From Sepiola atlantica (lineage: Eukaryota > Mollusca > Cephalopoda > Sepiida > Sepiolidae): a stretch of DNA of 64,000 bases. The first letter of the stretch is position 1, and each line of letters starts with the position of its first letter. Below the pieces are notes generated by a model, which was given only the letters and a program-made list of their open reading frames with translations, was not told the origin of the DNA and did not search any database. A program made the position numbers and the translations under genes. The stretch spans positions 76,772,153 through 76,836,152 of the forward strand of contig OY744532.1 in assembly GCA_963556195.1 (NCBI GenBank), in the 5' to 3' direction. This document shows, one piece after another, positions 1 through 9,603 of the stretch.

Positions 1-298
1 GGAGAATGCTAGGTTATGATGAAAGGAGAATGCTAGGTTATGATGAAAGGAGAATGTTAGGTTATGATGAAAGGAGAATGCTAGGTTATGATGAAAGGAG
101 AATGCTAGGTTATGATGAAAGGAGAATGCTAGGTTATGATGAAAGGAGAATGCTAGGTTATGATGAAACGAGAATGCTAGGTTATGATGAAACGAGAATG
201 TTAGGTTATGATGAAACGAGAATGCTAGGTTATGATGAAAGGAGAATGCTAGGTTATGATGAAAGGAGAATGCTAGGTTATGATGAAAGGAGAATCAA
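1..298 (+). repeat. 24-bp minisatellite, about 12 units
   Basis: The unit GGAGAATGCTAGGTTATGATGAAA is repeated head to tail with rare substitutions (C/T in GCTAGG, G/C in AAAGG). The array runs off the left edge of the window. Because 24 is divisible by 3, one frame stays open and reads an octapeptide RRMLGYDE over and over. There is no start context or flanking coding signal, so I treat it as non-coding. Confidence 0.95.
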
Positions 299-1376
299 AG
301 TCACCTATACTTGTAACAAGATTAGAGATGAGTGTGTAAAAATAATGTTGAGAACGGTAATTTTCCACACGAGACTAAAGTAAGCATAAGGTTTGGTTGT
401 TTTGTTTTACAGCATATAAACCTTTTTTGGGTTATTCAATGCCGAATCAGGTCATTTTGGTAAACATTTTTATGCTTCAAGTTTTTTATGTCTTCAAATA
501 TTTTCGTTTGGTTGTTTTGTAGAGGAAATTTTTTTTTGATTTTAGTTTTGCAGAACCTGATTAAGTTGTGCAAAGGGAAATGAAAAAAAAACAATAACAT
601 CAATGTTTGGCGCTTTGAAGTCAGGAAGCTGGTATCTTTAGACAGCCTGATCTGGTAGCACCAGTGAAAATTCAGTTGGAAGTTAAGACTAAAGTTATGA
701 TTATGTCACAGGATATTACGTCATGAAGAGCAGAGAAATGAGATCAATTCTTTTTCTCTTTTAGGTTTATGACGTCAAAGTGAGCAGGCATTATTTTTTA
801 GCCCCCCCCCCCCCCCCGGGGAGGGTAGGAAATTACAGCCAGTGTAGATGTAATAACATCTAACATGAGAATAGTACTCTTGCAGCATGATTAGAGGCAG
901 GTGTGTAAAAAAAAATAATGTTTAGAACGGTAGTTTCCCACATGAGGCTAAAGTAAGCATAAGATCGTAGAAATTACCATTAGAATTTAACAGATTAGTG
1001 TTATTATTACGTAGTTTTGGGGCAGCTCCTGCTCCTAAAAAAAAAAGGAACTGCTCCATTCCCCACTCCATCTGCACCTTAAAATAATCTGTTGAAAACT
1101 TCAACACATTTCAAAACATTATTTTTAAGTAAGTCCCTATTTACTTGCCTCCCCACTGCTCGAAAAAAAATGAGCACTCTGCTCCTTGGCTGCAGTAAAA
1201 AAAGAAGCACATTAATTTCTGTAAAGCTTTATTATTACGTCACAGGATATTATGTGGCAGAGAAACAAGATCAATTCTGCTTTCTTTCGGGTTTACAACG
1301 TCAAAGTGAGCAGACGTCTTTTTCAAGGTCCACTACCCTTATGGGAGTGGGGTGAGAAATTACAACCTATCTAGAT
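299..1376. repeat. Two diverged direct copies of an unidentified repeat
   Basis: Sequence at 315-395 recurs at 885-965 (both contain a GTGTGTAAAAA stretch and AAAGTAAGCATAAG). Sequence at 700-835 recurs at 1230-1376 (ACAGGATATTA, CGTCAAAGTGAGCAG). The first copy also carries 396-690, a stretch containing TTGTTTTACAGCATAT that is related to the insert in the LINE at 34787-35300. A poly(C) tract lies near 802-818. No coding potential is convincing. Confidence 0.6.
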
Positions 1377-1400
1377 GTACATTGCTGTGAGAAAATAAGG

Positions 1401-2790
1401 TACTGGTGCAGTTTACAATCCGTGTTGAAACCGATGTTTCGTCGGCATATTCTGGCAGTGTACATAAACTGCTGGAAGATGTTGAAACGTTTAGCCAATC
1501 AGATTGCAGCAGACGACAATTGTCAATAGCAAATTGAATATAGCGTAAAATTCAACAAGTTAAAAAAATTGATTTAAAGCGATTATGAATTTCATTGAGT
1601 TAGAACAGACGCTTCAGTCGCCGGAAAGAATTATTGAATTTTGTCAGAAAAAAACTTATCAACCAAAAGATAAGTTGCAGAACATGTTCTTTTTTCACCC
1701 TTACCCTACAAAAAAACCCAACTTAACCCAACCCTAACCCTAACCCCAACCCTAACGTAGTTGATCAGGCTCAAAAGCTGCACCAGTAAGAAAAATTTGC
1801 TAACAGTTGTTTCATTATATTTTTATCGTAAAAAAATATTTTGTCATTAAAATTACCATACGATGACTTTTTTTTTCTTTTCTTTTTTTTTTAAAATTTT
1901 TATTTGAATGTGTTTCCTTAATTTTTCCTATTTGACAGCATCTTCATCAAAAAATACATATTTTTCCATTAATTTTTCCTGTTTGATAGTGTTGCCTAGT
2001 TTTGATTTTGAGATCACAAAGTTTGGCAGATGCGCATAACAAGGAGAAACTCTGGCTTCCGGTGGAAAAAGATTGAAGAAAGTGTCTACGGATGCCTGAA
2101 AGTGATACAACAATTTTTTTTTATTCATATTAATTTCAGACTTTTCTTTCATCATATTCTAATAATTAACATAATATAGACTATTTGAAAAATAAGTTAT
2201 TTAATTGTTTTCAAAACTTAAAAAAAATTTTCATTGAAGAAAATAAACAAAATAGAATAATTTTTTTTTTTTTTTTTTTTTTTTTTCTTTTTCAAGAAAT
2301 AATGTTTCTGAGCACCGGAATGTGTTTTTTTTATTTAATGTTTTTTTGGAAATATTTTGTGAAAATAATGTTTTTTGGGAGGGTTAGGGCATTTCCATTT
2401 CAAAGAAAAAAGTTTGATTCCGCAAGTTACTCCATTTCCAAGAAAAAAGGTTTTCACTATTATTACAAAAAAAATGTTTTGAAAACAATCAAATAAAAAC
2501 AAATAAATTATTTTTCAAATAGTTTGTATTATGTTAATTATTAGATTATGATGAAAGGAAAGTCTGAAATTAATATGAAAAAAAGAAAAGTCTGAAATTA
2601 ATATGAATAAAAAAATTGTATCACTTTCAGGCATCCGAAGACACTTCTAACTTTTTCCACTGGAAGCCAGCGTTCCTCCTTGTTATGCGCATCTGCCCAA
2701 AGTTTTCATTCGGCCTTTACACAAACTGGCAGAAGATGCCAACAAAACATTGGTTTCAGCACCGATCGTAAACTGCACCAGTACCGAAAA
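1401..2790. mobile_element. Inverted-repeat (foldback) element, non-autonomous
   Basis: The left end GGTACTGGTGCAGTTTAC at about 1401 is matched by its reverse complement near 2770-2788, and similarity continues inward (GTTGAAACC...GTCGGCAT). A second inner pair of arms, roughly 2013-2195 and 2503-2705, shares GGCAGATGCGCATAACAAGG, GGATGCCTGAAAGTGATAC and TCAGACTTTTC in opposite orientation. The middle is A/T-rich with long homopolymers. No transposase is visible. It resembles a MITE or foldback element that has gained internal sequence. Confidence 0.65.
1722..1756. repeat. Telomere-like CCCTAA units
   Basis: A short run of AACCCTAACCCTAACCCC-type units, the animal telomere repeat in reverse complement, sits inside the inverted-repeat element. 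It is too short for a telomere and is best read as an interstitial relic. Confidence 0.6.
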
Positions 2791-2884
2791 TAAACAGAAC
2801 ACCAGAAGCAAATAATGGCTTATTTGTTGTTTTTAAATTCCTTCCATTATTACAGCTGCCAGAATTATTTATTTTCATTTTTCG

Positions 2885-3235
2885 TCATGTTTCATGTTAG
2901 ACGTTTCGTCAATGACTTCCAACATCTGTCTGTTGCCATTTCGCTTGTGTCACCTGCGAGGATCAGGTCGTCATCAACTGATCTCCATGTGTTAAGTGGC
3001 CTACAGCATTGCTTTGGGTCATCGACATTGATGTAGGACACACTTTGGAAAGTTTCGGATGACTGACGGTAGGCGACATGGCCATACCAGTTAAGACATT
3101 GTCGTAATGGAGGCCTGTAAAGTGAAACCAGCAATTTTCTCTATCCGATGTGCTGCAGCCAGAATTGTGTCGTTTTGATGTTTCGTCGTCAACCACATCT
3201 CGCAGTCATACAAGAGTACAGGTCGGGCATGTGAT
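2885..3235 (-). mobile_element. LINE fragment, C-terminal region of reverse transcriptase ORF
   Basis: The minus strand reads a LINE-like tail with NWYGHVAYR (the common RWxGHVxR motif after the RT domain) followed by NVDDPKQCCRPLNTWRSV and DLILAGDTSEMATDRC. Two overlapping frames share it, so at least one frameshift is present. Downstream to about 3460 is similar low-quality LINE-like sequence. Family not determined. Confidence 0.6.
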
Positions 3236-4447
3236 GTGATCCCTGCGTTTTATAAAACTGTCAACGGTTGTCTGAAGACTCTCCATGTGGTGAGACGAAA
3301 AAGAAGCTGAGAGACGAAATATCCACAGAGCAATTTATGACATGTTAACAGAACAGGACTTCAGACAGAAGACTGATCAGAGATGTTTGTGGCAGTCTGG
3401 GAGCGAAGAACACCCCACTATGCTGCATACGATGATGCTGATGATAGATCTCCTGAAATAAAGAAATAAAGCTCATTTGGTCGAATATTGGATTCTGTTC
3501 TGCCATCTGGATAAATCTCTGGTGGATTATTCCATTAGAAGTCGTCTAATAACATTGCATGTGGGAGTGCTTCAATACTCACCAGATGGTCTGTAATCTT
3601 CTTGCTGACACGTAAGGGGTCACCTCAATAGATAGTGAGGTCTCTCTGTAGCAATGGTAGAGATGTTAACCGTTTCTTCTTTTTACTTTTCATGGCTAGA
3701 ATAATGGAAGTGATTATAAAGAACACCAAATAACTCCATTATTTGCTCTGGGATTTTGTTTACTTTTTACATAAATTTACAGCAAGTGCATATTGAGGAA
3801 CTGTCTTCCCCTTTCAATCCTCCGTGGGGGTGGTGGAAACACCTTGAAAAAAGACGTCCGTTCACTTTGATGTGGAACACGCTACAGGCAACATTAATCT
3901 TGCTTGTCTGCCATGCACTTCCTCCCATGACGCAACTTCTGGTACATTTCAGCCTAAACTCTAACTTACCTTTTGCTCATTTAATCTAACCTTATGTGGA
4001 AAATACCCTTCCAAACACTATTTTTTACACATTCATGTCCAATATCACTACAGTCTGCTGGATTATTCTATTAGAAGTCTTTGTCTGGCTGGATCGTTGT
4101 CAAGTTCAATTGAAATCAGCCGATTATAATTAAGACATCTTGTTTCTTTTATTCACCTTTCCATGGTCGGATATAGAGAGAAAGAGTCAGCCCTTCATTT
4201 GGCTAATGTTTTAAGTGTTCATTTTAGAAATGCATTCTGCTTCATTTCTAATTGGGTGCCACCCCAAAAAAGTTTTCACCTGCTACTTGTCACGTGGTCC
4301 CTTTACTTCCATTGCCGTCATTCTCATGGATGTCAAATTTAACCTTTTAAATCGTTTGACAACCAACTTCCTATCTCCGTCCTTCAGTCGATATATAAAA
4401 CTATCTTTATAGTGATAGTGCTCAACTACATAGGGGATTATTACTAT

Positions 4448-4452
<5 letters not shown>
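3236..4452. other. No gene recognised
   Basis: Mixed sequence with no convincing ORF. A short phrase (GGATTATTCYATTAGAAGTC) occurs twice, at about 3528 and 4060, which suggests two pieces of one dispersed repeat. Confidence 0.5.

Positions 4453-4487
<35 letters not shown>
4453..4487. repeat. (TA)n microsatellite
   Basis: Uninterrupted TA dinucleotides directly abutting the left side of the foldback at 4512. Confidence 0.95.
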
Positions 4488-4490
<3 letters not shown>

Positions 4491-4511
4491 AAATTGTAGT
4501 TTGCTTGAAGC

Positions 4512-5047
4512 ATTGCTGGTAAATATAAATGTAAGTTTGTAATCCGAGGCAGAAGCAATGTGATATAGGTACTGGAAGGTGGAAGAGATGAACAAAAATA
4601 AATGAGAAGAGAAAATACGAATAGAATCTCAAATCAATTTATTAATATTTCACAGTATAAAGGTTTAAATACCAGAGCAGTAAATAGAAAAAAGTTTACT
4701 GTCAAGCAATTTAAAAAGTTCTGGAAAAAAATAAACTTTAATTTTCGAGAGCGGAACCTCTCATTATCAAAAGATCAAAAATATGACCGAGTGGTCGAAA
4801 AGGCGAGATAGACACAACAGTTGAAAATCAAAGTTTACCTCTTTCCGGAACTTTTTAAATTGCTTGATAGTAAACTTTTTTCTATTTACTGCTCTGGTAT
4901 TTAAACCTTTATACCGTGAAATTATTAATAAATTGATTTGAGATTCTATTCGTATGTTCTCTTCTCATTTATTTTTGTTCATCTCTTCCACCTTCCAGTA
5001 CCTATATCACATTGCTCTTGCCTCGGATTACAAACTTACATTCATAT
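4512..5047. repeat. Long foldback (about 230-bp arms)
   Basis: The left arm (about 4527-4757) and right arm (about 4820-5045) are reverse complements over most of their length. Shared landmarks are TGTAAGTTTGTAATCCGAGG, GTACTGGAAGGTGGAAGAGA, AATACCAGAGCAGTAAATAG and CAAGCAATTTAAAAAGTTC. The loop, about 4758-4819, holds AAAAGATCAAAAATATGACC. No ORF spans it; the apparent 69-codon ORF at 4602-4811 only reads the arm. Confidence 0.85.
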
Positions 5048-5270
5048 ATATGAGATTCACTTAGCTACAATGCAAAACTCTTGAGACAGGTCGTTGAGTT
5101 CTCTAGTCTGTCATAATGTTTATGCTGTAATGGGCATAAATATAACTTGAATTCTCTGTATCACGTGGTAATTTGATATGGCCTTAAGGACAGGGTGAAA
5201 GCGTGCAGATCCAAAGGTGGCTCTGTGAACCGGGTTCGCGCCTTATGACCATCTGAAATTATCACTTTCC
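5048..5270. other. Unassigned sequence upstream of hammerhead
   Basis: A moderately GC-rich stretch with no ORF. It includes GTGAACCGGGTTCGCGCC just before the ribozyme and probably belongs to the same Penelope-like terminal region. Confidence 0.35.
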
Positions 5271-5312
5271 TACACTGAAGAGAGCAATAAGCTCGAAACG
5301 AAGTCGTCTGTA
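5271..5312 (+). ncRNA. Hammerhead ribozyme, type I, apparently complete core
   Basis: In order: stem I 5' strand TACA (5271-5274); core CTGAAGA (5275-5281, fits CUGANGA); stem II GAGC/GCTC closed by AATAA (5282-5294); core GAA (5295-5297); stem III ACG/CGT closed by AAGT (5298-5307); cleavage nucleotide C (5308), giving the canonical GUC triplet; stem I 3' strand TGTA (5309-5312). A distal pairing AAATTAT (5256-5262) with ATAATTT (5323-5329) could extend stem I. Penelope-like retroelements are known to carry minimal type I hammerheads with short stem III, which fits the other Penelope material nearby. Cleavage activity is inferred, not shown. Confidence 0.7.
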
Positions 5313-5760
5313 TGTAAAAAATATAATTTAATGTTTATTTACAAATATTATATATATATATCTATATATATGAGAAAATGAAAATAAACAAATATAAAGT
5401 TACATACTTGACAAGTTTAATAATTTAAAGCAGCACAACGAAGAATATTATAAAGTATAGAAAAGTCCTTTAAACCTAGATTTTTCAAAGAAACAAGTCC
5501 TCTCATCAGAAGGAAAAAAACAATTATTTAACAAGCTTTGATTTTCATTATTGATTTCAAAAAAGATTATCAATCATGTATGAAATCTGAAACAATAAGA
5601 AATGTACTTGAATAGGGGGTAAAAAGTTTTTGTAAGAGTGAATCCATAGATATATTTTATGAGATGTCCTGGGATATCACCTGTTTGAGTATTAAATTAT
5701 AAATTGTCTAAAAAGAATATATTGGAATCCATAAAATAATATATCTGAGCTTTCACTATT
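5313..5760. other. A/T-rich dispersed repeat, related to 7590-7770
   Basis: No ORF. The stretch 5350-5520 resembles 7590-7770 in the same orientation (for example CTCATCAGAAGG here and ATCATCAGAGG there), so these are two copies of one repeat, probably linked to the hammerhead-bearing element. Confidence 0.45.
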
Positions 5761-7392
5761 GCAAAGACTTTTTCGCATATAAATTTAATGTAAAATGATC
5801 CCCCATTTCCAGGCCATTTTATCTTTTTAGGGTAGTTAACCATTTTTTTGTTTTTTTTTTGCTATGGGTGATTAGTTCTTGAGAACCTTCCTTCCCATAA
5901 AAAAATCCTTAACCCTAAGTTCGAATGTCAACCTTCCTATAAAAAAAATCCTTAACCCTAAGTTCGAATGTCAACCTTCCTTCCCATAAAAAAATCCTTA
6001 ACCCTAAGTTCGAATGTCAACCTTCCTTCCTATAAAAAAAATCCTTAACCCTAAGTTCGAATGTCAACCTTCCTTCCCATAAAAAAATCCTTAACCCTAA
6101 GTTCGAATGTTAACCTACCTTCCCATATAAAAATCCTTAACCCTAAGTTCGAATGTCAACCCTCCTTCCCATAAAAAATCCTTAACCCTTAGTTCGAATG
6201 TCAACCCTCCTTCCCATAAAAAATCCTTAACCCTAAGAACGAATGTCAACCCTCCTTCCCATATAAAAATCCTTAACCCTAAGTTCGAATGTCAACCCTC
6301 CTTCCCATAAAAAATCCTTAACCCTTAGTTCGAATGTCAACCCTCACTCCCATAAAAAAATCCTTAACCCTAAGTTCGAATGTCAACCCTCCTTCCCATA
6401 AAAAATCCTTAACCCTAAGTTCGAATGTCAACCTTCCTTCCCATAAAAAAATCCTTAACCCTTAGTTCGAATGTCAACCCTCCTTCCCATAAAAAATCCT
6501 TAACCCTAAGTTCGAATGTCAACCCTCCTTCCCATATAAAAATCCTTAACCCTAAGTTCGAATGTCAACCCTCCTTCCCATAAAAAATCCTTAACCCTTA
6601 GTTCGAATGTCAACCCTCACTCCCATAAAAAAATCCTTAACCCTAAGTTCGAATGTCAACCCTCCTTCCCATAAAAAATCCTTAACCCTAAGTTCGAATG
6701 TCAACCTTCCTTCCCATAAAAAAATCCTTAACCCTTAGTTCGAATGTCAACCCTCCTTCCCATAAAAAATCCTTAACCCTAAGTTCGAACGTCAACCCTC
6801 CTTCTCATAAAATATCCTAAGTCTGAATGTCAACCTTCCTTCCCATAAAAAAATCCTTAATCCTAAGTTCGAACGTCAACCTTCCTTCCCATAAAAAAAT
6901 CCTTAACCCTAAGTTCGAACGTCAACCCTCCTTCTCATAAAATATCCTAAGTCTGAATGTCAACCTTCCTTCCCATAAAAAAATCCTTAACCCTAAGTTC
7001 GAATGTCAACCTTCCTTCCCATAAAAAATCCTTAACCCTAAGTTCGAATGTCAACCTTCATTCCCATAAAAAAAATCCTTAACCCTAGGTCGGTCCGAGT
7101 GGCCAGCTTCCACTAAAATCCTCCCTTAACCCTACAACAAACTCTGAATCCTAGTGGCAAAACCCCCTGAGAAAAAAACCCCTCTCTTAATGCTAGTACT
7201 AATGCTAAATTTGAGTAGCAAGGTCCCCTAAACAAAACCCCTTGTAAAACCATATGTAATCGCCTCCCAAAAAGTAGAACCCCCCATCCACACCAATGAA
7301 AACACACATAGCCAACAGATTTTTGTTAACTGCCCTAAAACTCTAGAATGGCCCGGAAATGGGTCATTTTTCGTTAAATATATATGCAAAAC
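5761..7392. mobile_element. Terminal-inverted-repeat element containing a tandem array
   Basis: The left arm 5761-5850 and right arm 7319-7392 are imperfect reverse complements: CATTTCCAGGCCATTTT and GGGTAGTTAAC on the left match AATGGCCCGGAAATGGG and GTTAACTGCCCTAAAA on the right, and ATATAAATTTAATG matches GTTAAATATATATG. Everything between is the 45-bp array plus about 220 bp of derived sequence. No transposase is present, so it would be a non-autonomous element that carries, or grew, a satellite. Confidence 0.65.
5880..7095. repeat. Tandem array of about 43-47-bp units
   Basis: The unit is approximately CCTTCCTTCCCATAAAAA followed by ATCCTTAACCCTAAGTTCGA and ATGTCAA, in about 26 copies. 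Variants alternate (CCTTCC or CCCTCC; AAAAAA length; ATATAAAA), and a block of several units is itself repeated (6240-6420 against 6530-6700), a sign of higher-order duplication. Each unit carries TTAACCCTAA, which resembles the telomere repeat. The array decays at its right end into CCCTTAACCCTACAAC. Confidence 0.95.
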
Positions 7393-8110
7393 TGATCCTC
7401 CACTCTAAATTCTAAATTAATTGCTTTTTCTTCTTTCTGTTAAGTTTTTCAGGGTGATGTTCACACAAAATCACCTCATTGTTTTTGAAAGGGAGCATTT
7501 AGCGGATGGTGTCTATCTACTATAATACTATAATACTAAAGTTTGTTAAAGATTATGAGCCGACAAATATCTACAACCTAGAGTTGTCACTGATATATAT
7601 ATATATTTAATTATATATCAAAATAAACTGAGTGATCAGAATAAAAATTGAAACAGAAAACAATATTTATTGAATCATTAAGTAGTTTAAACAAGGAATA
7701 TATAAAAACTTTTTTTTCCTTAACCCATGGATTTTCAAAAATAAAAGCTTATATCATCAGAGGCGATTATAGGGATAAGTCGGTAAAATTATATTACTGT
7801 TAGTACAGATTTGAAAATATAAAAAATATACAAAAATACACAACATTTTTGAGCAAAGAGAATCAACTTTGATGGAAAAATGTAACATGTCCCCAAAAAG
7901 TACATCCAGGATATTATGAATGTTCGGCAAACATAGCAGAAAGTCTTCCAGAAATTCGAATAATAAAGATTCTGTTCGGAAAATATAGGGATTCATATCC
8001 GATGTTAAAGATCATTGGCGAAAAAATGAGTGACTCACCAGAAGGAATACAAGTATATAAATCTCCAAAAATCTTTATAAAACTATAATTGGTTCCCCGA
8101 TTTTAAAAAA
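7393..8110. other. No gene recognised; repeat remnants
   Basis: Contains the second copy (7590-7770) of the A/T-rich repeat seen at 5350-5520 and otherwise unassigned A/T-rich sequence. The apparent 79-codon minus ORF at 7757-7996 has no recognisable motif. Confidence 0.5.
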
Positions 8111-8692
8111 ATTGGGAGACCTATGTTTTGAGGCATTTCCGTCCGTGTGTGTGTCCGTCCGGATTTTTCTCCGCAACCATCCATTGAATTTCTCTGAAAT
8201 TTTGCATGAAGTTGTTACTTTTGTCAGGTTAGAAAGTGACATTCTCCGATTTTTGAAAAAAAATCTGGTTAGCCCCCCAGGGGGTCAAAAGGCCCCGAAA
8301 TGGCCGAAAATGACATTTTTTTCCCCATAACTTTTCATCCATCCATTCAATTTCTCTGAAACTTAGCCAAAATGTGGAGTCAATTGTTCCTAATAGAAAA
8401 TAAGTATCGCTGACCTTGGAAAAAATCTGGTTCGTGCCCCCAGGGGGTCAAAAGCCCCCATAAATGGCAAAAAAAGTCCCTTTTTCTCCCATAACGTTTG
8501 ATCCATCCATTGAATTTTTCTGAAACTTGGCCAAAATGTAGAGGCAATTGTTTTGGATATAAAATGAGCATCCTTGACATCAGAAGAATTCTGGTTCGCG
8601 CCCCCAGGGGGTCAAAAATGCCCCAAATTGCCCAAATTTATTGCATTTTACACTCATCACATACAGAGGGGGACCACGCATGCGCGGCTTGT
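8111..8692 (+). repeat. Dispersed repeat family, copy 1 (about 580 bp)
   Basis: Homologous over its full length to 18828-19386. It starts near GACCTATGTTTTGAGGCAT and ends near CCACGCATGCGCGGCTTGTT. Inside are three units about 165 bp apart, each with ATCCATCCATTSAATTTYTC, TGAAACTTRGCCAAAATGT and CCCCCAGGGGGTCAAAA. The short ORFs that cover it are conserved only because the repeat is. It could be a non-autonomous DNA transposon; no clear terminal inverted repeat was seen. Confidence 0.8.
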
Positions 8693-9302
8693 TTTATCTT
8701 TATTATCTCTCCATTTATATATAATATATTAAATATATTTTATTTGACAATACAGGTCAAATATCTTACTTCAGTGAAAAAAATGAAAAAAAAAAATGCC
8801 TACAGCTTAATAATAAAAAGAATAATTAGCACATTACACACTTGTTATCCCCCCAAAACAGATTACAAATATATGCCGTGAGTACAGCTGAACTAAACAC
8901 AAATAAATCATGTTTTAAAAATTTTATTTCCAATTTTCATGTGTTGTTGGGATTGAAAAAAACATTTTTAATGTAAAGACGCTTTTTATTCACAGCGAAA
9001 TTGTTGTCAGCAGTGTTTCATTTTAATAAATAACTTTTAAAGTGTACCGTATTTAATTAGACATTGCAACAACCCGATGTTGTTCAGGAGTCTTGTTACT
9101 GAATGTTAGCTCTTCATTTTTAAGTTATGTTTACATTTTTTCTTTAAACAAATTTTTAAAATCTGAATGTAGTTTTTTAAAGTTAAATGTAAACTATAAG
9201 TACGTTTTTACTATTTATAGCAATAAGTAAACTCATAGTGAAGTGTTTGAATATAATGCTTAAATCTTAGTCGTAATTTAAATAAATGAAAAGAGAAGTA
9301 AC
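8693..9302. other. A/T-rich, no feature seen
   Basis: Poly(A) and A/T-rich sequence without ORF, tandem repeat or RNA signal that I can recognise. Confidence 0.5.
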
Positions 9303-9603
9303 CAGGGGTTTTACCCCGCCTAATAAACCGGTATCGTCCGGGCCTTCGGGTCTGGATTTACGCCGGTCTATTGGTCGTCGGTCCTGAGCAGTTCTAGGAG
9401 GTGCACCCTCCCAGGCTTTGTCTCCCCTCTTTGGGGAGGAGTAAGTTTATTGCTTACTGCCTGAGGCGCCCCTACCGGGGAATGCTAACGGGGCTGTCCA
9501 GGCAATTTTTAAACAACCAGAGTGCTCAAATTCTCGAGCGCTGGGGTTTTCCCACTTTCCCGACCTTGTCACATCTTACCTTGTGGGAGGAAGATAAATA
9601 GAA
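9303..9603 (+). mobile_element. U2-SINE family, headless subtype, fused to LINE
   Basis: Shares the body of the U2-headed SINE at 45509 and 59850: CAGTTCTAGGAGGTGCACCC, CCCCTCTTTGGGGAGGAGTA, GCTTACTGCCTGAGGCGCC, TACCGGGGAATGC and CCAGAGTGCTC. It lacks the U2-like first 45 bases and begins instead at CCAGGGGTTTTACCCCGCC. Its 3' end GGAAGATAAATA runs directly into LINE sequence. A copy with the same start and the same fusion lies at 23897. The ORF with LGRSKFIAYCLRRPYRG recurs in all copies but is interrupted differently, so I do not call it a gene. Confidence 0.8.

Noticed and set aside
1..298. CRISPR array
   Set aside because: Units abut with no spacers, and the setting is animal DNA.
1722..1756. 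Chromosome end
   Set aside because: Only a few CCCTAA units, inside an element, with ordinary sequence on both sides.
5880..7095. CRISPR-like regular repeat
   Set aside because: The whole 45-bp unit is repeated with small indels; there are no unique spacers.
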